Shown: piece by piece, positions 1-10,449 of the stretch
Layout: each line of letters begins with the position of its first letter
Position numbering within the stretch: the first letter of the stretch is position 1
Origin: Deltaproteobacteria bacterium
GTDB lineage: Bacteria; Desulfobacterota; GWC2-55-46
Assembly: GCA_016234935.1 (NCBI GenBank)
Contig: JACRNL010000010.1
Location: 186,001-250,000, forward strand
Length of the DNA: 64,000 nt
Reading direction: 5' to 3'
Position numbers and translations under genes: made by a program
The notes under the pieces: generated by a model
Told to the model about the DNA's origin: nothing
What the model saw: only the letters and a program-made list of their open reading frames with translations
Database searches by the model: none

Positions 1-1
1 G

Positions 2-1150
2 TCAGTGGTGCGCGTCTTCATCGCCCGGCACGGTGACAGGGACAGAGGGGAAAAGCTTTTGAAAGATGATAAACGAGAGTATCACGGCCGCGCCGCCGCC
101 GAAAAAGAGGGAAATAAGCGTCCACTGCTCATATGCCGCGAGGTTGCCGTCGGAGAATACAGGCATTATCATAAGATAGCGGTTCAGCCACATGCCCAGA
201 CAGACTATGACCGCTACCGCGGTCAATGAAATCGAACAGAGCTTTATCTTCCTTATGACCGTCCCCAGGAACGGCACTGCGAAACTGCCGAGCATCATGG
301 CCGCAAACGGCAGGGCATAATTGCCCTGTCTGCCCTTGAAAAACGGCCCTGTGAGGTTCGGCAGGTCTCCATACCAGATGACTATATTCTGCGACCAGAA
401 CATGTATGTCCAGAGCATGGCAAAGCCCATGATCATGATGCCGTATGCGTCAAGGCGCCACCTGTCAGCCGGCTCGCCCGGCGCCCTTGGGATAAAGCGG
501 CGAGAGAGCGCGAAAAGAAAGGCCGACCCCATAAGGAGGTTGCCCACCCAGTAGTATGGCGGAAATATGGAGCTGTCCCAGTGCTTGATGATCATCATGC
601 CGAAGTCCCAGGCGGTGTTCGTGTTGTGCATGATGTAAAGGATTATCACAAAGGCGGACATGATGTTCAGGCGCTTTTTCAAGCCCTCGTTTACGCGGCC
701 TTCATGCTCCTCGTCCCTGCCGGTCCTGAAATAAACGAAGCTCATGACGTAGAAGAGCGACATGCTTATGATGGTTCTCCAGAGGAAAAACTTCTTGCCG
801 AGCCATGGGCTCAGCTCATGCCCGCCGTGGCCGCTGGCGGCGTCCGGATGCATCCACCAGAAGAGATGTTCCATCCCGCCGATGTAGATGATTATAAATG
901 TGATTGCCGCGACAGGTATAAAGGAGAGCGTCAGTATCTCGCCGAGGCGTGAAAAATACCTGCCCCAGCCGGACTTGGTTAACCGCATTATCGCCGAGAT
1001 GACTATCCCTGTCTGCGTTATGCCCAGGAAATACACATAGGTGATGGCCAGGGCCGCCCAGAGCGTGCCTGTCTCGGCGGCAGTCGAGATGTTATAAGCA
1101 AACGCCGCTATGCTGTTTACGAATAATATCAATAAGACCCAGAAGAGCAT
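2..1150 (-). CDS. actF: Alternative complex III subunit ActF (NrfD-like quinol-interacting membrane protein)
   Basis: This is an integral membrane subunit of alternative complex III, the quinol:cytochrome c oxidoreductase that replaces the bc1 complex in many bacteria. The 382-residue protein is almost wholly hydrophobic, with about ten membrane segments, starting at residues 1-25. A His/Gly-rich loop near residues 98-115 (GHGGHE) precedes the charged KKFFLWR segment. Two NrfD-like subunits are diagnostic of this complex, ActC and ActF, and this is the second and shorter one. It is the last Act gene visible; its stop codon lies at the window edge, so more operon genes may follow outside. It is separated from actE by 124 bases without a recognisable gene. 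The start ATG has only a weak ribosome binding site. Assignment is by family resemblance and operon position, and is confident. Confidence 0.88.
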   Translation of the reverse strand: MLFWVLLILFVNSIAAFAYNISTAAETGTLWAALAITYVYFLGITQTGIVISAIMRLTKSGWGRYFSRLGEILTLSFIPVAAITFIIIYIGGMEHLFWWMHPDAASGHGGHELSPWLGKKFFLWRTIISMSLFYVMSFVYFRTGRDEEHEGRVNEGLKKRLNIMSAFVIILYIMHNTNTAWDFGMMIIKHWDSSIFPPYYWVGNLLMGSAFLFALSRRFIPRAPGEPADRWRLDAYGIMIMGFAMLWTYMFWSQNIVIWYGDLPNLTGPFFKGRQGNYALPFAAMMLGSFAVPFLGTVIRKIKLCSISLTAVAVIVCLGMWLNRYLMIMPVFSDGNLAAYEQWTLISLFFGGGAAVILSFIIFQKLFPSVPVTVPGDEDAHH

Positions 1151-1274
1151 ATTTTGTCCCGTTATGTCTATTTGCCGGCAACCGTCCCGTTGGCCGCGCC
1201 GCCGATTCCGGCCGATTTTCCGGCCCCTTGGATTTATGTTATATGCCGCCTGAATCCCCGCCGTTATCCGGCCC

Positions 1275-1859
1275 TTACTTCCCCTTGAACTCTTTCTTGA
1301 CGTAGTTCACTATGTGCCACCTGTCATCCGCCGGGACAGAGTCCGCGTAACCGGGCATGATGGCCAGACCGCCGTTTGTTATGGTGAAAAATATGTCGCC
1401 GTCCGGCTTGGCCAGCACGTAATCAGAAGTAAGGTCTGTCGGCGCGACGTACTTCTGCCCGACAAGGCCGTCTCCCTTGCCGCCGTCTCCGTGACAGGTC
1501 GCGCAAAAGATGGCGTACCTTGCCTTTCCGCGCTCAACGGATGTGTTGTCCGCCGGAAAAGGGTTTTTAAGCCTGGCTGCCGCGTCCCTGTCCTTTGCGT
1601 AATAGGGCTTGCCCGCGGTCGTGACCGCGCCTTCGGGCTGCGGCGGAGCAGGCTCCTTCTGCGCCCTGTGGTTCGGCTGGTTGAACAGATCCCATGACCA
1701 GGGCATGGCCGCGGCGTTGTCCGGCACGGACATTATGGCCAGCGCGCAGGCGATTGCCGTAATCCCACGTTTTAGACCCCCGCTTAAAATATGCGGGGGC
1801 AGGCATTCGAGGACTTGCCCGAGGGCAGGCTTAAATGTTTTAGCAGCCTCAGCTTTCAA
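1275..1859 (-). CDS. actE: Alternative complex III subunit ActE, monohaem cytochrome c
   Basis: This is a monohaem cytochrome c with one CATCH haem-binding motif (about residue 118) and a C-terminal MPGY, where Met is the likely sixth ligand. It fits ActE, an electron-carrying subunit of alternative complex III facing the periplasm. The start is a TTG that overlaps the end of actD by 11 bases. The hydrophobic signal core (GITAIACALAIMSV) begins only at about residue 32, an unusually long n-region. The extra residues are encoded by a palindromic repeat (1776-1837) that also occurs elsewhere in the window outside genes. No start codon lies between the repeat and the signal core, so translation must run through the repeat unless the gene is broken. 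Function is confident; the exact N-terminus is less so. Confidence 0.87.
   Translation of the reverse strand: MKAEAAKTFKPALGQVLECLPPHILSGGLKRGITAIACALAIMSVPDNAAAMPWSWDLFNQPNHRAQKEPAPPQPEGAVTTAGKPYYAKDRDAAARLKNPFPADNTSVERGKARYAIFCATCHGDGGKGDGLVGQKYVAPTDLTSDYVLAKPDGDIFFTITNGGLAIMPGYADSVPADDRWHIVNYVKKEFKGK
1776..1837. repeat. Palindromic repeat (family Z) inside actE
   Basis: The sequence opens with CCCCCGCTTAAAATATGCGG, continues through GGCATTCGAGGACTTGCC and ends GAGGGCAGGC. Related copies lie near 10.4, 12.7, 13.1, 18.7, 28.4, 38.3, 44.5, 51.0 and 57.8 kb. Here it is in frame within the 5' coding region of actE. Confidence 0.75.
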
Positions 1860-2358
1860 TTCTCTCGATCTCCCCTGCGCCGTGTTCTTTAAGTATCTTT
1901 TCCACCAGCGGGATATTGTCTTCCCTGACGCCCTCTACGAGAAGGCCGAAACCGTCAACCGCTATCCTTGGGTGAAACGGCTTTTTGCTTATAACCGGCA
2001 TCCTGCAGAGCACAAAAAAACCGAAGAGCGTCCAGAGGACGCCGAAAAGTATCGTGGTCTCGTAAGAGACAAGCAGCGTCGGCGTAGCTGCAAGGATAGG
2101 CTTGCCGCCCCTTGGCAGTATGTAGAGCACCGACAGGCCGAAGGCCACGACCCACCCGAATATGAAGCCGTTTATAGCGCCGAAGCCCGTAAACCACCTG
2201 AGCCAGTTCTTCCTTGGGCCGAACTCATGTTCGATCTCATGGCCAAGCGGTATCGGCGAGATTATCTGGAAGCCCCAGCCGGATGCCTTGCACCTGTGCG
2301 CGGCCTCAAGGAGGGTGTCCACATGATCAAATACAGCGAGAACCGAGTTTGTAGCCAT
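1849..2358 (-). CDS. actD: Alternative complex III subunit ActD (DUF3341 membrane protein)
   Basis: This 169-residue protein matches the DUF3341 family, the ActD subunit of alternative complex III. The N-terminal third is soluble and compact (VLAVFDHVDTLLEAAHRC). Two membrane segments lie at about residues 60-82 and 98-120, with a short soluble C-terminal tail after them. ActD is known as a peripheral or membrane-anchoring subunit without a cofactor, and no cofactor ligands are visible here. It is 14 bases downstream of actC, and its stop overlaps the TTG start of actE, which implies coupled translation. The length is normal for the family. Confidence 0.88.
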   Translation of the reverse strand: MATNSVLAVFDHVDTLLEAAHRCKASGWGFQIISPIPLGHEIEHEFGPRKNWLRWFTGFGAINGFIFGWVVAFGLSVLYILPRGGKPILAATPTLLVSYETTILFGVLWTLFGFFVLCRMPVISKKPFHPRIAVDGFGLLVEGVREDNIPLVEKILKEHGAGEIERIES

Positions 2359-2372
2359 AATTATTACCTGTG

Positions 2373-3696
2373 TTAATGATGCTTCCTGTTCTTCATCGGA
2401 ACGCCGATGTCCTCTTTCACCTCAAACAACGCGATTATCGGGAAGACCTTCACGAACATCATGAACATGGAGATGAACATCATGAGCGTGCCGAGGCTTA
2501 TGGATATTTCAACCCATGTCGGGGCGTAGTCCTGCCACATCCACGGGAGGAACTTCCTTGAAAGCGAATTCGGGATGATCAGATACCTTTCAAGCCACAT
2601 CCCCACGAGCACGAGGACGGGCACTACGAACCTGCCGAATACCGAGCCGCGCACTTTTCTTACAATGTAAACAAGCGGCAAAACCGTGTTGCAGAAAATC
2701 ATCAGGATGAACAGCTGCATATAGGGAGGAGTGGCCAGCTTGAACTTCAGGTGTTCAATCTCCTGCGACGTGTTCGCGTAAAGGCCGGTGACGACCTCCA
2801 TAAGCGTAAGGTAGCTCCACATAAGCGACAGGACAAGGACGAAAAGGCCTATCCTGTCGTAGTGGTAGTCAGTTACGTATTTCTTCATCACGGGATACGC
2901 CTCCCTCATAATGGAAAGCATGAGGAGAACGCCTGCAAACCCGGAAAGCAGAGCGCCTGTGACGAAGTAAGGCGCGAATACGGTCTTTGAATAACCCGGC
3001 ACGAGCGACAGGGCGAAGTCCCACGACACGACGGAATGGACGGAGACGACCAGCGGCATGATGAAGGCCGAGAAGAACATGCAGGCCTTGTTCTGCGTGT
3101 ACCACTGCGCGTCGGTGCCCCTCCAGCCGAATGAGAGGAACTCATAGAGCTTCTTCCTCCAGCCCGACGCCGTGTGGCTGAGGGCCGCGAGGTCCGGCAC
3201 GAGGCCGAAGTACAGGAACACTATGCTGCTCGTCGTGTATGTGCCTATTGCAAAAACGTCAAATGTCAGAGGGGAGATGAAGTTGGTCCACAGCTGCCTC
3301 TGCGTCGGGTAAGGGAATGTCCAGTAGAAGTTCCAGGGCCGCCCCATGTGTATGAAGATAAAAAGGGTGACGAGCATCAGGGCGAAAAAGGTCATGGTCT
3401 CCGCGCCCCTTGAGATGGCCCTTCTCCACGGGGTCTGCGTGATGAAAAGCATGGCGGAGATAAGCGTGCCCGCATGGGCCACGCCGACCCAGAAGACGAA
3501 GTTCACGAGGTAGATGCCCCAGAATACCGGCACGTTAAGGCCGCTTACTCCCTGACCGACGTATATCTGATAGGCCCAGGGCAGGATAAAAAGAACCGCC
3601 GCTCCGGCGCCAAAGAGGCCGCAGATAATATAGTAGCCGATCCCGGACCTGGTGATTATTCCGTAGATGTCCTCGTTGACGTCTTTATATGACATG

Positions 3697-3722
<26 letters not shown>
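2373..3722 (-). CDS. actC: Alternative complex III subunit ActC (NrfD/PsrC-like)
   Basis: This is the large NrfD-family membrane subunit of alternative complex III, the probable quinol site next to the iron-sulphur subunit. It has 449 residues with about ten transmembrane segments, and a soluble N-terminal stretch of about 30 residues before the first helix (GYYIICGLFGAGAAVLF). NrfD-type subunits carry no haem; quinone binding is family knowledge. The ATG at 3722 overlaps the upstream ferredoxin gene by 26 bases. A second ATG at 3695, one base after that gene's stop, is an equally plausible start and would shorten the protein by nine residues. It is part of a tightly packed operon. Confidence 0.9.
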
Positions 3723-4476
<754 letters not shown>

Positions 4477-4489
4477 GGCGGCCTTTTCC

Positions 4490-6745
4490 TTATCCCTTAA
4501 TCCTCTCAAATTCCGCAGGGGTCATGGTCTTGACTATGTCCCTGCCGAGCTCCCTCGCGGCGCCTTCCTGCTTGACGAGCCTTCCATTGCCAATCTTTGT
4601 TACCTTGACCCGCGTCGAATTGACGGCTATCTGACCGGTCTTCGGGTTTTCCTTAAAAGGAAGTATCTCTATGGGATTCGCTCCCCTGTCCTTTGCGTAC
4701 CTTCCGTACTGCCTGTGCCCCTGCCCTATGGGAACGGCTATGGTATCGGGCCTTATGCCGGGGGCGAGATAGGCCTGCGCCGTTATCTTGCCGAAGGGAG
4801 ACTCAATGCTTACAACGTCGCCTTCGCTTATGCCGAGGCTCGCGGCTGTTTTTCCGTTTATCTCCACCCAGCTTCCCCATACCACCGAGGTCATCGGGTC
4901 AGGCATCTCCTGAAGCCACGGCGAGAGCGCGCCGCTTCCGTCGCGCATGGCCGCCTGAGGATAGAGCATCAGGTAGAACGGATACGCCTTCTCATCGCCT
5001 TCAAATTCGGCGGCAACGGATTTAGAAAGGTGCTCCTTGACCGCGTGGACTGAAACGGCCGCGCAGCGCGGTTTTACGGATTCAGCCCCCCACCAGCCGC
5101 CCTCTGAAAGCGTCCTGATCCAGAATTCATCGAATGTCGGCGCGCCCGCCGCCATTGCCCTGTTCTTCGCGTACATCTCCTTCCATGAGCCGCGCAAATA
5201 GTCCTTAAACTCCGCGGAAGGCATCCGCGCGGCGGTCTTGCCTCCAACCGCCTTGCCGACCATGATGAAAATGTCGCCAAGACCCTTTGTGTCGTAGAGC
5301 GGGCTTACGACCGGCTGCATGACGGTAGCCGGAGCAAACCCTGCGCCGGGCTCCGAGAACTCGTCTCCCCAATCCTCAAGCGGATGGTGCGGAGGCAGTA
5401 TAATATCCGCATATGCGGTGGTCTCGTCAATATAGCTTGAAAAGCTCGCTATGAACGGTATCTTTGCCAGCGCATCTTCCACCTTCGCGGCCTTAGGGGC
5501 CGTAAAAACCGGGTTTGAGCCGGAAACTATAAGCGTCTTTATCCTGCCGGCCTCGGCGTCGGCGGCAAACCTTGAGAGGCTGTTTTTGGGACCGGTCATA
5601 GGGTGGGGCGCGGACGCCAACGCCTCCGGCGACGGGATAACGCCGCCCTTTATGCCGATGTTCCCGGCCACATGGTTTAAAACGCTCACCGCCATATGGC
5701 AGGACGGGCCGTTTTCATACCCTTCGAGGTTGCCCCCGCTTATGGCAAGGCTCGGCCTCGCCTGAGCGAACTCTTTGGCGAGCGAATATATCCGCTCTTC
5801 ACTGACGTCGACGGTCTTTGCGGCCTCTGACGGGCGGTATGCGCCAAGCGCGGAGCGCCACGACCCTGCGTCCCCTGCCCTTGAAAGACCTTTTTCAATG
5901 ATTGCGTATGCAATGGAAAGGGACAGAACGCCTTCCGTGCCCGGACGCGCGGCAACCCACTCGTCGGCGTTAGCCCCGGTGAGCGACATGCGCGGCTCGA
6001 CCTGAACGAGCTTGCCCCTGCCATTGCCGCCCTGCCTCATCTGGCCGTAGGCATGGCCGTAAGAGACAGGGGAAAGCCATGCGCTTGAAAAATCGGCGCC
6101 GAATGACAAAAGGTACCGCGTGTTTTCTATATCGTAATGAGGTATGGCGGAAAGGCCCATTGACGCGTGATTTGCGAATTCAAGGTTTCCCGGTCCAAGC
6201 AGATCATGGCGGATTATATTAGGCGATCCGAAGCCCGACATGAAGCTTGACGCCACAGTATGCTGATGGCCGCGCCGCCGCATATCCGAGGTGAGCAGAT
6301 AGAGCTGTTCCGGCTTCTTATTAAGCTCCGTCAGATTCTTTGCAAGCGTGGAGACGGCATCGTCCCACGAGATCTCCACGAACTGCCCCGTGCCGCGCTC
6401 GCCGCTCCTCTTCATCGGGGCCTTTATCCTGTCGGGATTGTAAAGGCCCTGCACGCCGGCCTGTCCGCGCATGCAGAGCTTGCCTTTGTTGACAGGATGC
6501 CTGGGGTTGCCTTCTATCTTCCTTGCGCGCCCGTCCATTACCTTGACGAGGATGCCGCAACCGGCCGAACATTCGGTGCAAAACGTCGCGTAATACGCGC
6601 CGACGCCTGGAATAATGTCCTCAGGCGGTATGAGATACGGAATAAGCTTATTTCCGGGCGACTGCGTGACCTTGCCGAAAAGATACCCAAGACCGGTTCC
6701 TGCGCCGCCTATGCCTATGTATTTTAGAAAGTCCCTGCGTTTCAT
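4490..6745 (-). CDS. actB: Alternative complex III molybdopterin-oxidoreductase-like half of ActB (split gene)
   Basis: This 751-residue protein belongs to the molybdopterin oxidoreductase superfamily and corresponds to the N-terminal part of ActB. It begins with a twin-arginine export signal (MKRRDFLKYIGIGGAG), then an N-terminal iron-sulphur motif (CTECSAGCGI, with a fourth Cys in KGKLCMRGQ). The body is a long Mo-protein-like fold, ending in the cap domain (GDVVSIESPFGK). In characterised alternative complex III this domain has lost its molybdenum cofactor; whether it has here cannot be told by eye. It is followed 13 bases later by the FeS half and preceded by the pentahaem gene, an arrangement also like QrcABC of sulphate reducers. 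Confidence 0.87.
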   Translation of the reverse strand: MKRRDFLKYIGIGGAGTGLGYLFGKVTQSPGNKLIPYLIPPEDIIPGVGAYYATFCTECSAGCGILVKVMDGRARKIEGNPRHPVNKGKLCMRGQAGVQGLYNPDRIKAPMKRSGERGTGQFVEISWDDAVSTLAKNLTELNKKPEQLYLLTSDMRRRGHQHTVASSFMSGFGSPNIIRHDLLGPGNLEFANHASMGLSAIPHYDIENTRYLLSFGADFSSAWLSPVSYGHAYGQMRQGGNGRGKLVQVEPRMSLTGANADEWVAARPGTEGVLSLSIAYAIIEKGLSRAGDAGSWRSALGAYRPSEAAKTVDVSEERIYSLAKEFAQARPSLAISGGNLEGYENGPSCHMAVSVLNHVAGNIGIKGGVIPSPEALASAPHPMTGPKNSLSRFAADAEAGRIKTLIVSGSNPVFTAPKAAKVEDALAKIPFIASFSSYIDETTAYADIILPPHHPLEDWGDEFSEPGAGFAPATVMQPVVSPLYDTKGLGDIFIMVGKAVGGKTAARMPSAEFKDYLRGSWKEMYAKNRAMAAGAPTFDEFWIRTLSEGGWWGAESVKPRCAAVSVHAVKEHLSKSVAAEFEGDEKAYPFYLMLYPQAAMRDGSGALSPWLQEMPDPMTSVVWGSWVEINGKTAASLGISEGDVVSIESPFGKITAQAYLAPGIRPDTIAVPIGQGHRQYGRYAKDRGANPIEILPFKENPKTGQIAVNSTRVKVTKIGNGRLVKQEGAARELGRDIVKTMTPAEFERIKG

Positions 6746-6834
6746 CCGTTACCTGCTGCGGTATTTTAAACTTATTAAACTGCTTATCGTCTCTTACGCT
6801 GCCCATTCCAGTGAATGGAAAAGGGGTTAGTCCG

Positions 6835-7359
6835 CTACTGATGGCACGTCCAGCAGTCTTTGCCGTTCACGACTTCCCTCTTTTCATGACAGTTGAGACA
6901 CCAGCCCATCTGAAGGGAAGACACGCGCTTTACCCTGCTCATGGATGCTACGTCGCCGTGGCAAAGCTTGCAGTCAAGCCCTGCCTTGATATGCCTCTTA
7001 TGGGTGAAGCCCACGTGGTCGGGAAGATTATGCACCTTTACCCACGCAATGGGTTCCTTCCTTTCCCAGTAGCCTGTAAGTTTTATTATTTCAGGAGAAT
7101 CGGTTTTGATGATCTTGTGGCAGCCCATGCACCTTTGCACGTTGGGCACGCCGGAAACTCTTGATCTGTCCGCATATATATGGCAGTAGATGCAGGGTAT
7201 CTTGTTGTCGCCCGCGTGTATTTTGTGGCTGAAGTTGATTGGCTGAACAGGGTCGAGGTCCGGGGAATAATAGGTATTCAGAGCGTAACCTATGCCAAAG
7301 GCCGCTCCGAAAACGACTACGCCTGCCGCGACGTATATGATCGCCTTTATATTTAACAT
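6835..7359 (-). CDS. actA: Alternative complex III subunit ActA, pentahaem cytochrome c
   Basis: This small multihaem cytochrome of 174 residues has five CXXCH motifs (CIYCH, CMGCH, CKLCH, CLNCH, CWTCH), matching the pentahaem ActA. The N-terminus is a single hydrophobic segment (about residues 5-27, IKAIIYVAAGVVVFGAA) that may stay uncleaved and anchor the protein. A QPINFSHK motif and an FTHKRH motif supply typical c3/c7-type His ligands. It is the first gene of the Act operon on the minus strand, with a promoter-like sequence about 120 bases upstream. QrcA of sulphate reducers is a related possibility, but the downstream actD, actE and actF genes favour alternative complex III. Confidence 0.88.
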   Translation of the reverse strand: MLNIKAIIYVAAGVVVFGAAFGIGYALNTYYSPDLDPVQPINFSHKIHAGDNKIPCIYCHIYADRSRVSGVPNVQRCMGCHKIIKTDSPEIIKLTGYWERKEPIAWVKVHNLPDHVGFTHKRHIKAGLDCKLCHGDVASMSRVKRVSSLQMGWCLNCHEKREVVNGKDCWTCHQ

Positions 7360-7478
7360 AATCCTGTGCTACCTGTTGCCGCAGACACCACTCCCTCCAC
7401 TATCTAACAGTCAAATGGATTTTTGCGCTGACAGGACTGAAACTTTAATATAAAAACTATAACCCGATGGTTGTGAAT

Positions 7479-7505
7479 ATTATAACAATTGGAATATCAT
7501 GTCAA
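7479..7505 (-). promoter_or_regulatory. Probable sigma-70 promoter of the alternative complex III operon
   Basis: On the minus strand a perfect TTGACA (7500-7505) is followed 15 bases later by a perfect TATAAT (7479-7484). The spacer is two bases shorter than usual. Transcription would start near 7472, leaving a leader of about 110 bases before actA. The same AT-rich gap must also hold the promoter of the divergent P-type ATPase gene, for which only a weak CTGACA/TATAAA pair (around 7429-7456) is seen. Confidence 0.55.
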
Positions 7506-7595
7506 GCCGTATTTGTGCCGCACAGGGCAAGACGAACAGCCTTTGACCGGGGAGGCATCGCTCCCAAGACCGCCGGCCTTGACACCTTCATTTTT

Positions 7596-10304
7596 ATGGA
7601 GTTTACTGAAAATATGAAATGGCACGCAAAAACAGCAGACGAAACCATAAAAGACCTCGGCGCGGACAGTATAAACGGGCTGTCCTCGGCCGAGGCCGCC
7701 GGGAGGCTTGAAAAATACGGGCCCAACATCCTCGCGGGAAAGAAACAGCAGTCCCGCCTTTTAAAATTCCTCGGCCAGTTTACGGAGTTCATCGTCATTA
7801 TCCTTATCGCCGCGGCCGCTATCGCCGGCGCGCTTGGCGAATGGGTGGACGCCGGGGCGATAATGGCGATTGTCATTTTAAACGGCATTATCGGCTTTGC
7901 GCAGGAGGAAAAGGCCGAGCGCGTCATCGAAAACCTCAAAAAGCTGTCTTCCCCCACGGCAAAGGCTGTGCGTGACAAGGCCGCTTCCATTATCCCCGCC
8001 GAAAGGCTCGTGCCCGGCGACATTCTGCTCCTTGAAGCCGGAGACATCTGCCCGGCTGACTGCAGGGTAATCGAATCCATCTCCTTTAAAATCGACGAAT
8101 CCGCGCTCACTGGCGAGTCCCATGCCGTTGACAAGGAGACAGCCGCGCTCAGCGAGGACACGCCGGTTGCCGACAGGATAAACATGGTCTTTCTGGGCAC
8201 AAAGGCCGCTTCAGGGCGCGCCCGCGCCGTGGTGACCGCCACCGGCATGGCAACGGAGATGGGCGCGATAGCAAAGATGATAGAGGCGGTAAAGCCTGAG
8301 CCGACCCCGCTTCAAAAGCGGCTCTCCGGCTTTGCGAGGTCTCTTGTCTGGGCCGCTATTGCCATATGCGCGGTCATATTTTTCATCGGCATACTGCGCG
8401 GGGAAAGGGTCGTTGTGATGTTCCTTACCGCGGTAAGCCTTGCCGTCGCCGCCGTGCCTGAAGGCCTTCCGGCCGTGGTCACCATTACCCTTGCCCTCGG
8501 CGTCCAGCGCATGGTAAAGAGGCACGCGCTCATAAGAAAGCTCCCTTCCGTCGAGACCCTCGGCTCGGCCACGGTCATTGCCACGGACAAGACCGGCACC
8601 ATCACAAAAAACCAGATGACCGTTAAAAAGGTCTACCTCGCGGGAAGCGGCGCGGCCGTTGACGTTGGAGGCTCCGGCTACGCGCCTGAAGGCCGTTTTT
8701 ATATAGGTTCAAACGAGCTGCGCGCCAATGACGACCCGGCGCTGATGCTCCTTATAAAGGCCGGACTTCTTTGCGGCACCGCGGAGCTTAAACGGGACGA
8801 AAACAACGGCCTCGCCTGCATCGGAGACCCCACCGAGGGCGCGCTTATAACCCTCGCGATGAAGGCCGGGCTTACAAAAAGCGGCCTGGCGGACGAACTC
8901 GTCATATCCGGAGAGATGCCCTTTGACTCCGCCACGAAGATGATGTCAACCGTCTATAAAAACAGCTCAGGCAACAGGTTTTACGCATTCGTAAAAGGCG
9001 CGCCGGAAAAGATCATCGCCTTGTCCGGCCGTGTATTTACTGCCGGCGGCGGACGCGCCATGTCGGACGATGACAGAAAGATAATCCTTCAGGCAGGCGA
9101 TGCGATGGCGGCTGACGCCATGAGGACGCTGGCCTTTGCCTGCATCGAATCAGATGCGCCTATTGACCCCGCAGGGCTTTGCCTGCCCGGCGCGGACATG
9201 GTCTTCGTCGGCCTTGCGGGCATGATAGACCCGGCACGGGAGGAGGCGCGCGCCTCCGTTGAAACGGCGCGGCGCGCGGGGATAACCCCTGTCATGATAA
9301 CCGGCGACCACAAACTTACCGCGCTGGCCATAGCCAAACAGGCTGGGATATTCATTGAAGGCGACATGGCCGTCGCGGGGGATGAACTTGACAAGATGTC
9401 CGAGGATGAGTTTTCAAGACAGCTGCCGCGCATAAAGGTCTACGCGCGCGTAAACCCGGAGCACAAATTAAGAATAATAAAGGCATGGAAAAATAGAGGC
9501 GAGACAATCGCCATGACAGGCGACGGCGTAAACGACGCACCCGCCCTGAAAGAGGCCGACATCGGCGTCGCAATGGGCGTGACAGGCACGGACGTCGCCA
9601 AAGAGGCGTCGGACATGGTGCTTACCGACGACAACTTCGCGTCCATAGTGGCGGCGGTGGAAGAAGGCCGGGGCATCTTCTCAAACATCAGAAAGGTCGT
9701 CCATTTCCTCATCTCATGCAACATCGGCGAGATACTGACCCTCTTAATCGCGTCCATCGCCGGCATGCCCCTGCCGCTCCTGCCCGTTCAGATACTGTGG
9801 ATGAACCTCGTCACCGACGGCCTGCCCGCCATCGGCCTTGCCATGGAGCCTGCCCAGGCCGGGATAATGAACAGGCCGCCGCGGGAAAAAACCGAAGGCA
9901 TCGTCACAAGGAAACTCTTTTGGATAATGCTCCTGCAAGGCGCGTTCATGGCCTTTTGCACGCTCGCGGCCTACGCTGTTTATCTTTATTATTTTCATGA
10001 AGAGGCCGCCAGGGCGCGCACCGTCGCCTTCATGGTGCTGGTCCTTTGCCAGAAGTTCCACATCTTCAACTGCCGCGACATGGAAAGGTCGGCCTTCAGA
10101 CTCGGCTTATTTTCAAACAGGATGCTGAACGCCGCGGTGGGCTTCATCATCGTAAGCCAGATATTAATAGTGTATCTTCCGGGCCTGCAATTAGTATTCA
10201 AGGTATCGCCGCTTCGGCCGCTTGACTGGCTGATCGTCATCGCCTTCTCAATACAGCCGTTGGTGTGGATGGAGGCGGTGAAGCGGCGGAGAGGGAAGGG
10301 GTAA
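7596..10304 (+). CDS. Cation-transporting P-type ATPase (Ca2+ / PMCA-SERCA type, P2)
   Basis: This P2-type ATPase of about 900 residues exports Ca2+ or a similar cation at the inner membrane. All catalytic landmarks are present: an N-terminal cation-ATPase domain (WHAKTADETIKDL), the actuator TGES, the PEGLP ion-site motif in M4, the phosphorylation site DKTGTITKNQ, GDGVNDAPAL in the hinge, and NLVTDGLPA in M6. The frame is open to 7467, but the upstream codons do not look like protein of this family. Start candidates are ATG 7596 and ATG 7614; the latter has GGAG 12 bases upstream and begins MKWHAK. It stands alone on the plus strand, divergent from the respiratory operon. Family assignment is firm; ion specificity is inferred. 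Confidence 0.88.
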   Translation: MEFTENMKWHAKTADETIKDLGADSINGLSSAEAAGRLEKYGPNILAGKKQQSRLLKFLGQFTEFIVIILIAAAAIAGALGEWVDAGAIMAIVILNGIIGFAQEEKAERVIENLKKLSSPTAKAVRDKAASIIPAERLVPGDILLLEAGDICPADCRVIESISFKIDESALTGESHAVDKETAALSEDTPVADRINMVFLGTKAASGRARAVVTATGMATEMGAIAKMIEAVKPEPTPLQKRLSGFARSLVWAAIAICAVIFFIGILRGERVVVMFLTAVSLAVAAVPEGLPAVVTITLALGVQRMVKRHALIRKLPSVETLGSATVIATDKTGTITKNQMTVKKVYLAGSGAAVDVGGSGYAPEGRFYIGSNELRANDDPALMLLIKAGLLCGTAELKRDENNGLACIGDPTEGALITLAMKAGLTKSGLADELVISGEMPFDSATKMMSTVYKNSSGNRFYAFVKGAPEKIIALSGRVFTAGGGRAMSDDDRKIILQAGDAMAADAMRTLAFACIESDAPIDPAGLCLPGADMVFVGLAGMIDPAREEARASVETARRAGITPVMITGDHKLTALAIAKQAGIFIEGDMAVAGDELDKMSEDEFSRQLPRIKVYARVNPEHKLRIIKAWKNRGETIAMTGDGVNDAPALKEADIGVAMGVTGTDVAKEASDMVLTDDNFASIVAAVEEGRGIFSNIRKVVHFLISCNIGEILTLLIASIAGMPLPLLPVQILWMNLVTDGLPAIGLAMEPAQAGIMNRPPREKTEGIVTRKLFWIMLLQGAFMAFCTLAAYAVYLYYFHEEAARARTVAFMVLVLCQKFHIFNCRDMERSAFRLGLFSNRMLNAAVGFIIVSQILIVYLPGLQLVFKVSPLRPLDWLIVIAFSIQPLVWMEAVKRRRGKG

Positions 10305-10333
10305 GGGAGCCGCTGAATTCCAAGCCGGTCATA

Positions 10334-10353
10334 CTGGACGCCTGAGCGTCCAG
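10334..10353 (+). terminator. Hairpin after the P-type ATPase
   Basis: CTGGACGC and GCGTCCAG form a perfect 8-bp stem around a CTGA loop, 30 bases after the ATPase stop codon. No T-run follows, so it may be a processing or stabilising hairpin and not a true intrinsic terminator. Confidence 0.4.
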
Positions 10354-10368
10354 GATTGCGTTCCCACG

Positions 10369-10414
10369 CCTGCCCTTTGAAAGGGTTCAACCCTCGCGTG
10401 TCTGAAGCGGGGGC
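10369..10414. repeat. Composite palindromic repeat (families Y and Z)
   Basis: A CCCTTTGAAAGGGTTCAACC unit (family Y) runs directly into CCTCGCGTGTCTGAAGCGGG (family Z). It lies between an outer imperfect inverted repeat, GTTCCCACGC and GCATGGGAAC. The element fills the gap between the convergent ATPase and dinB genes. Confidence 0.6.
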
Positions 10415-10449
10415 CGGAGCATGGGAACAATAAACGACAAAACAGCCCC

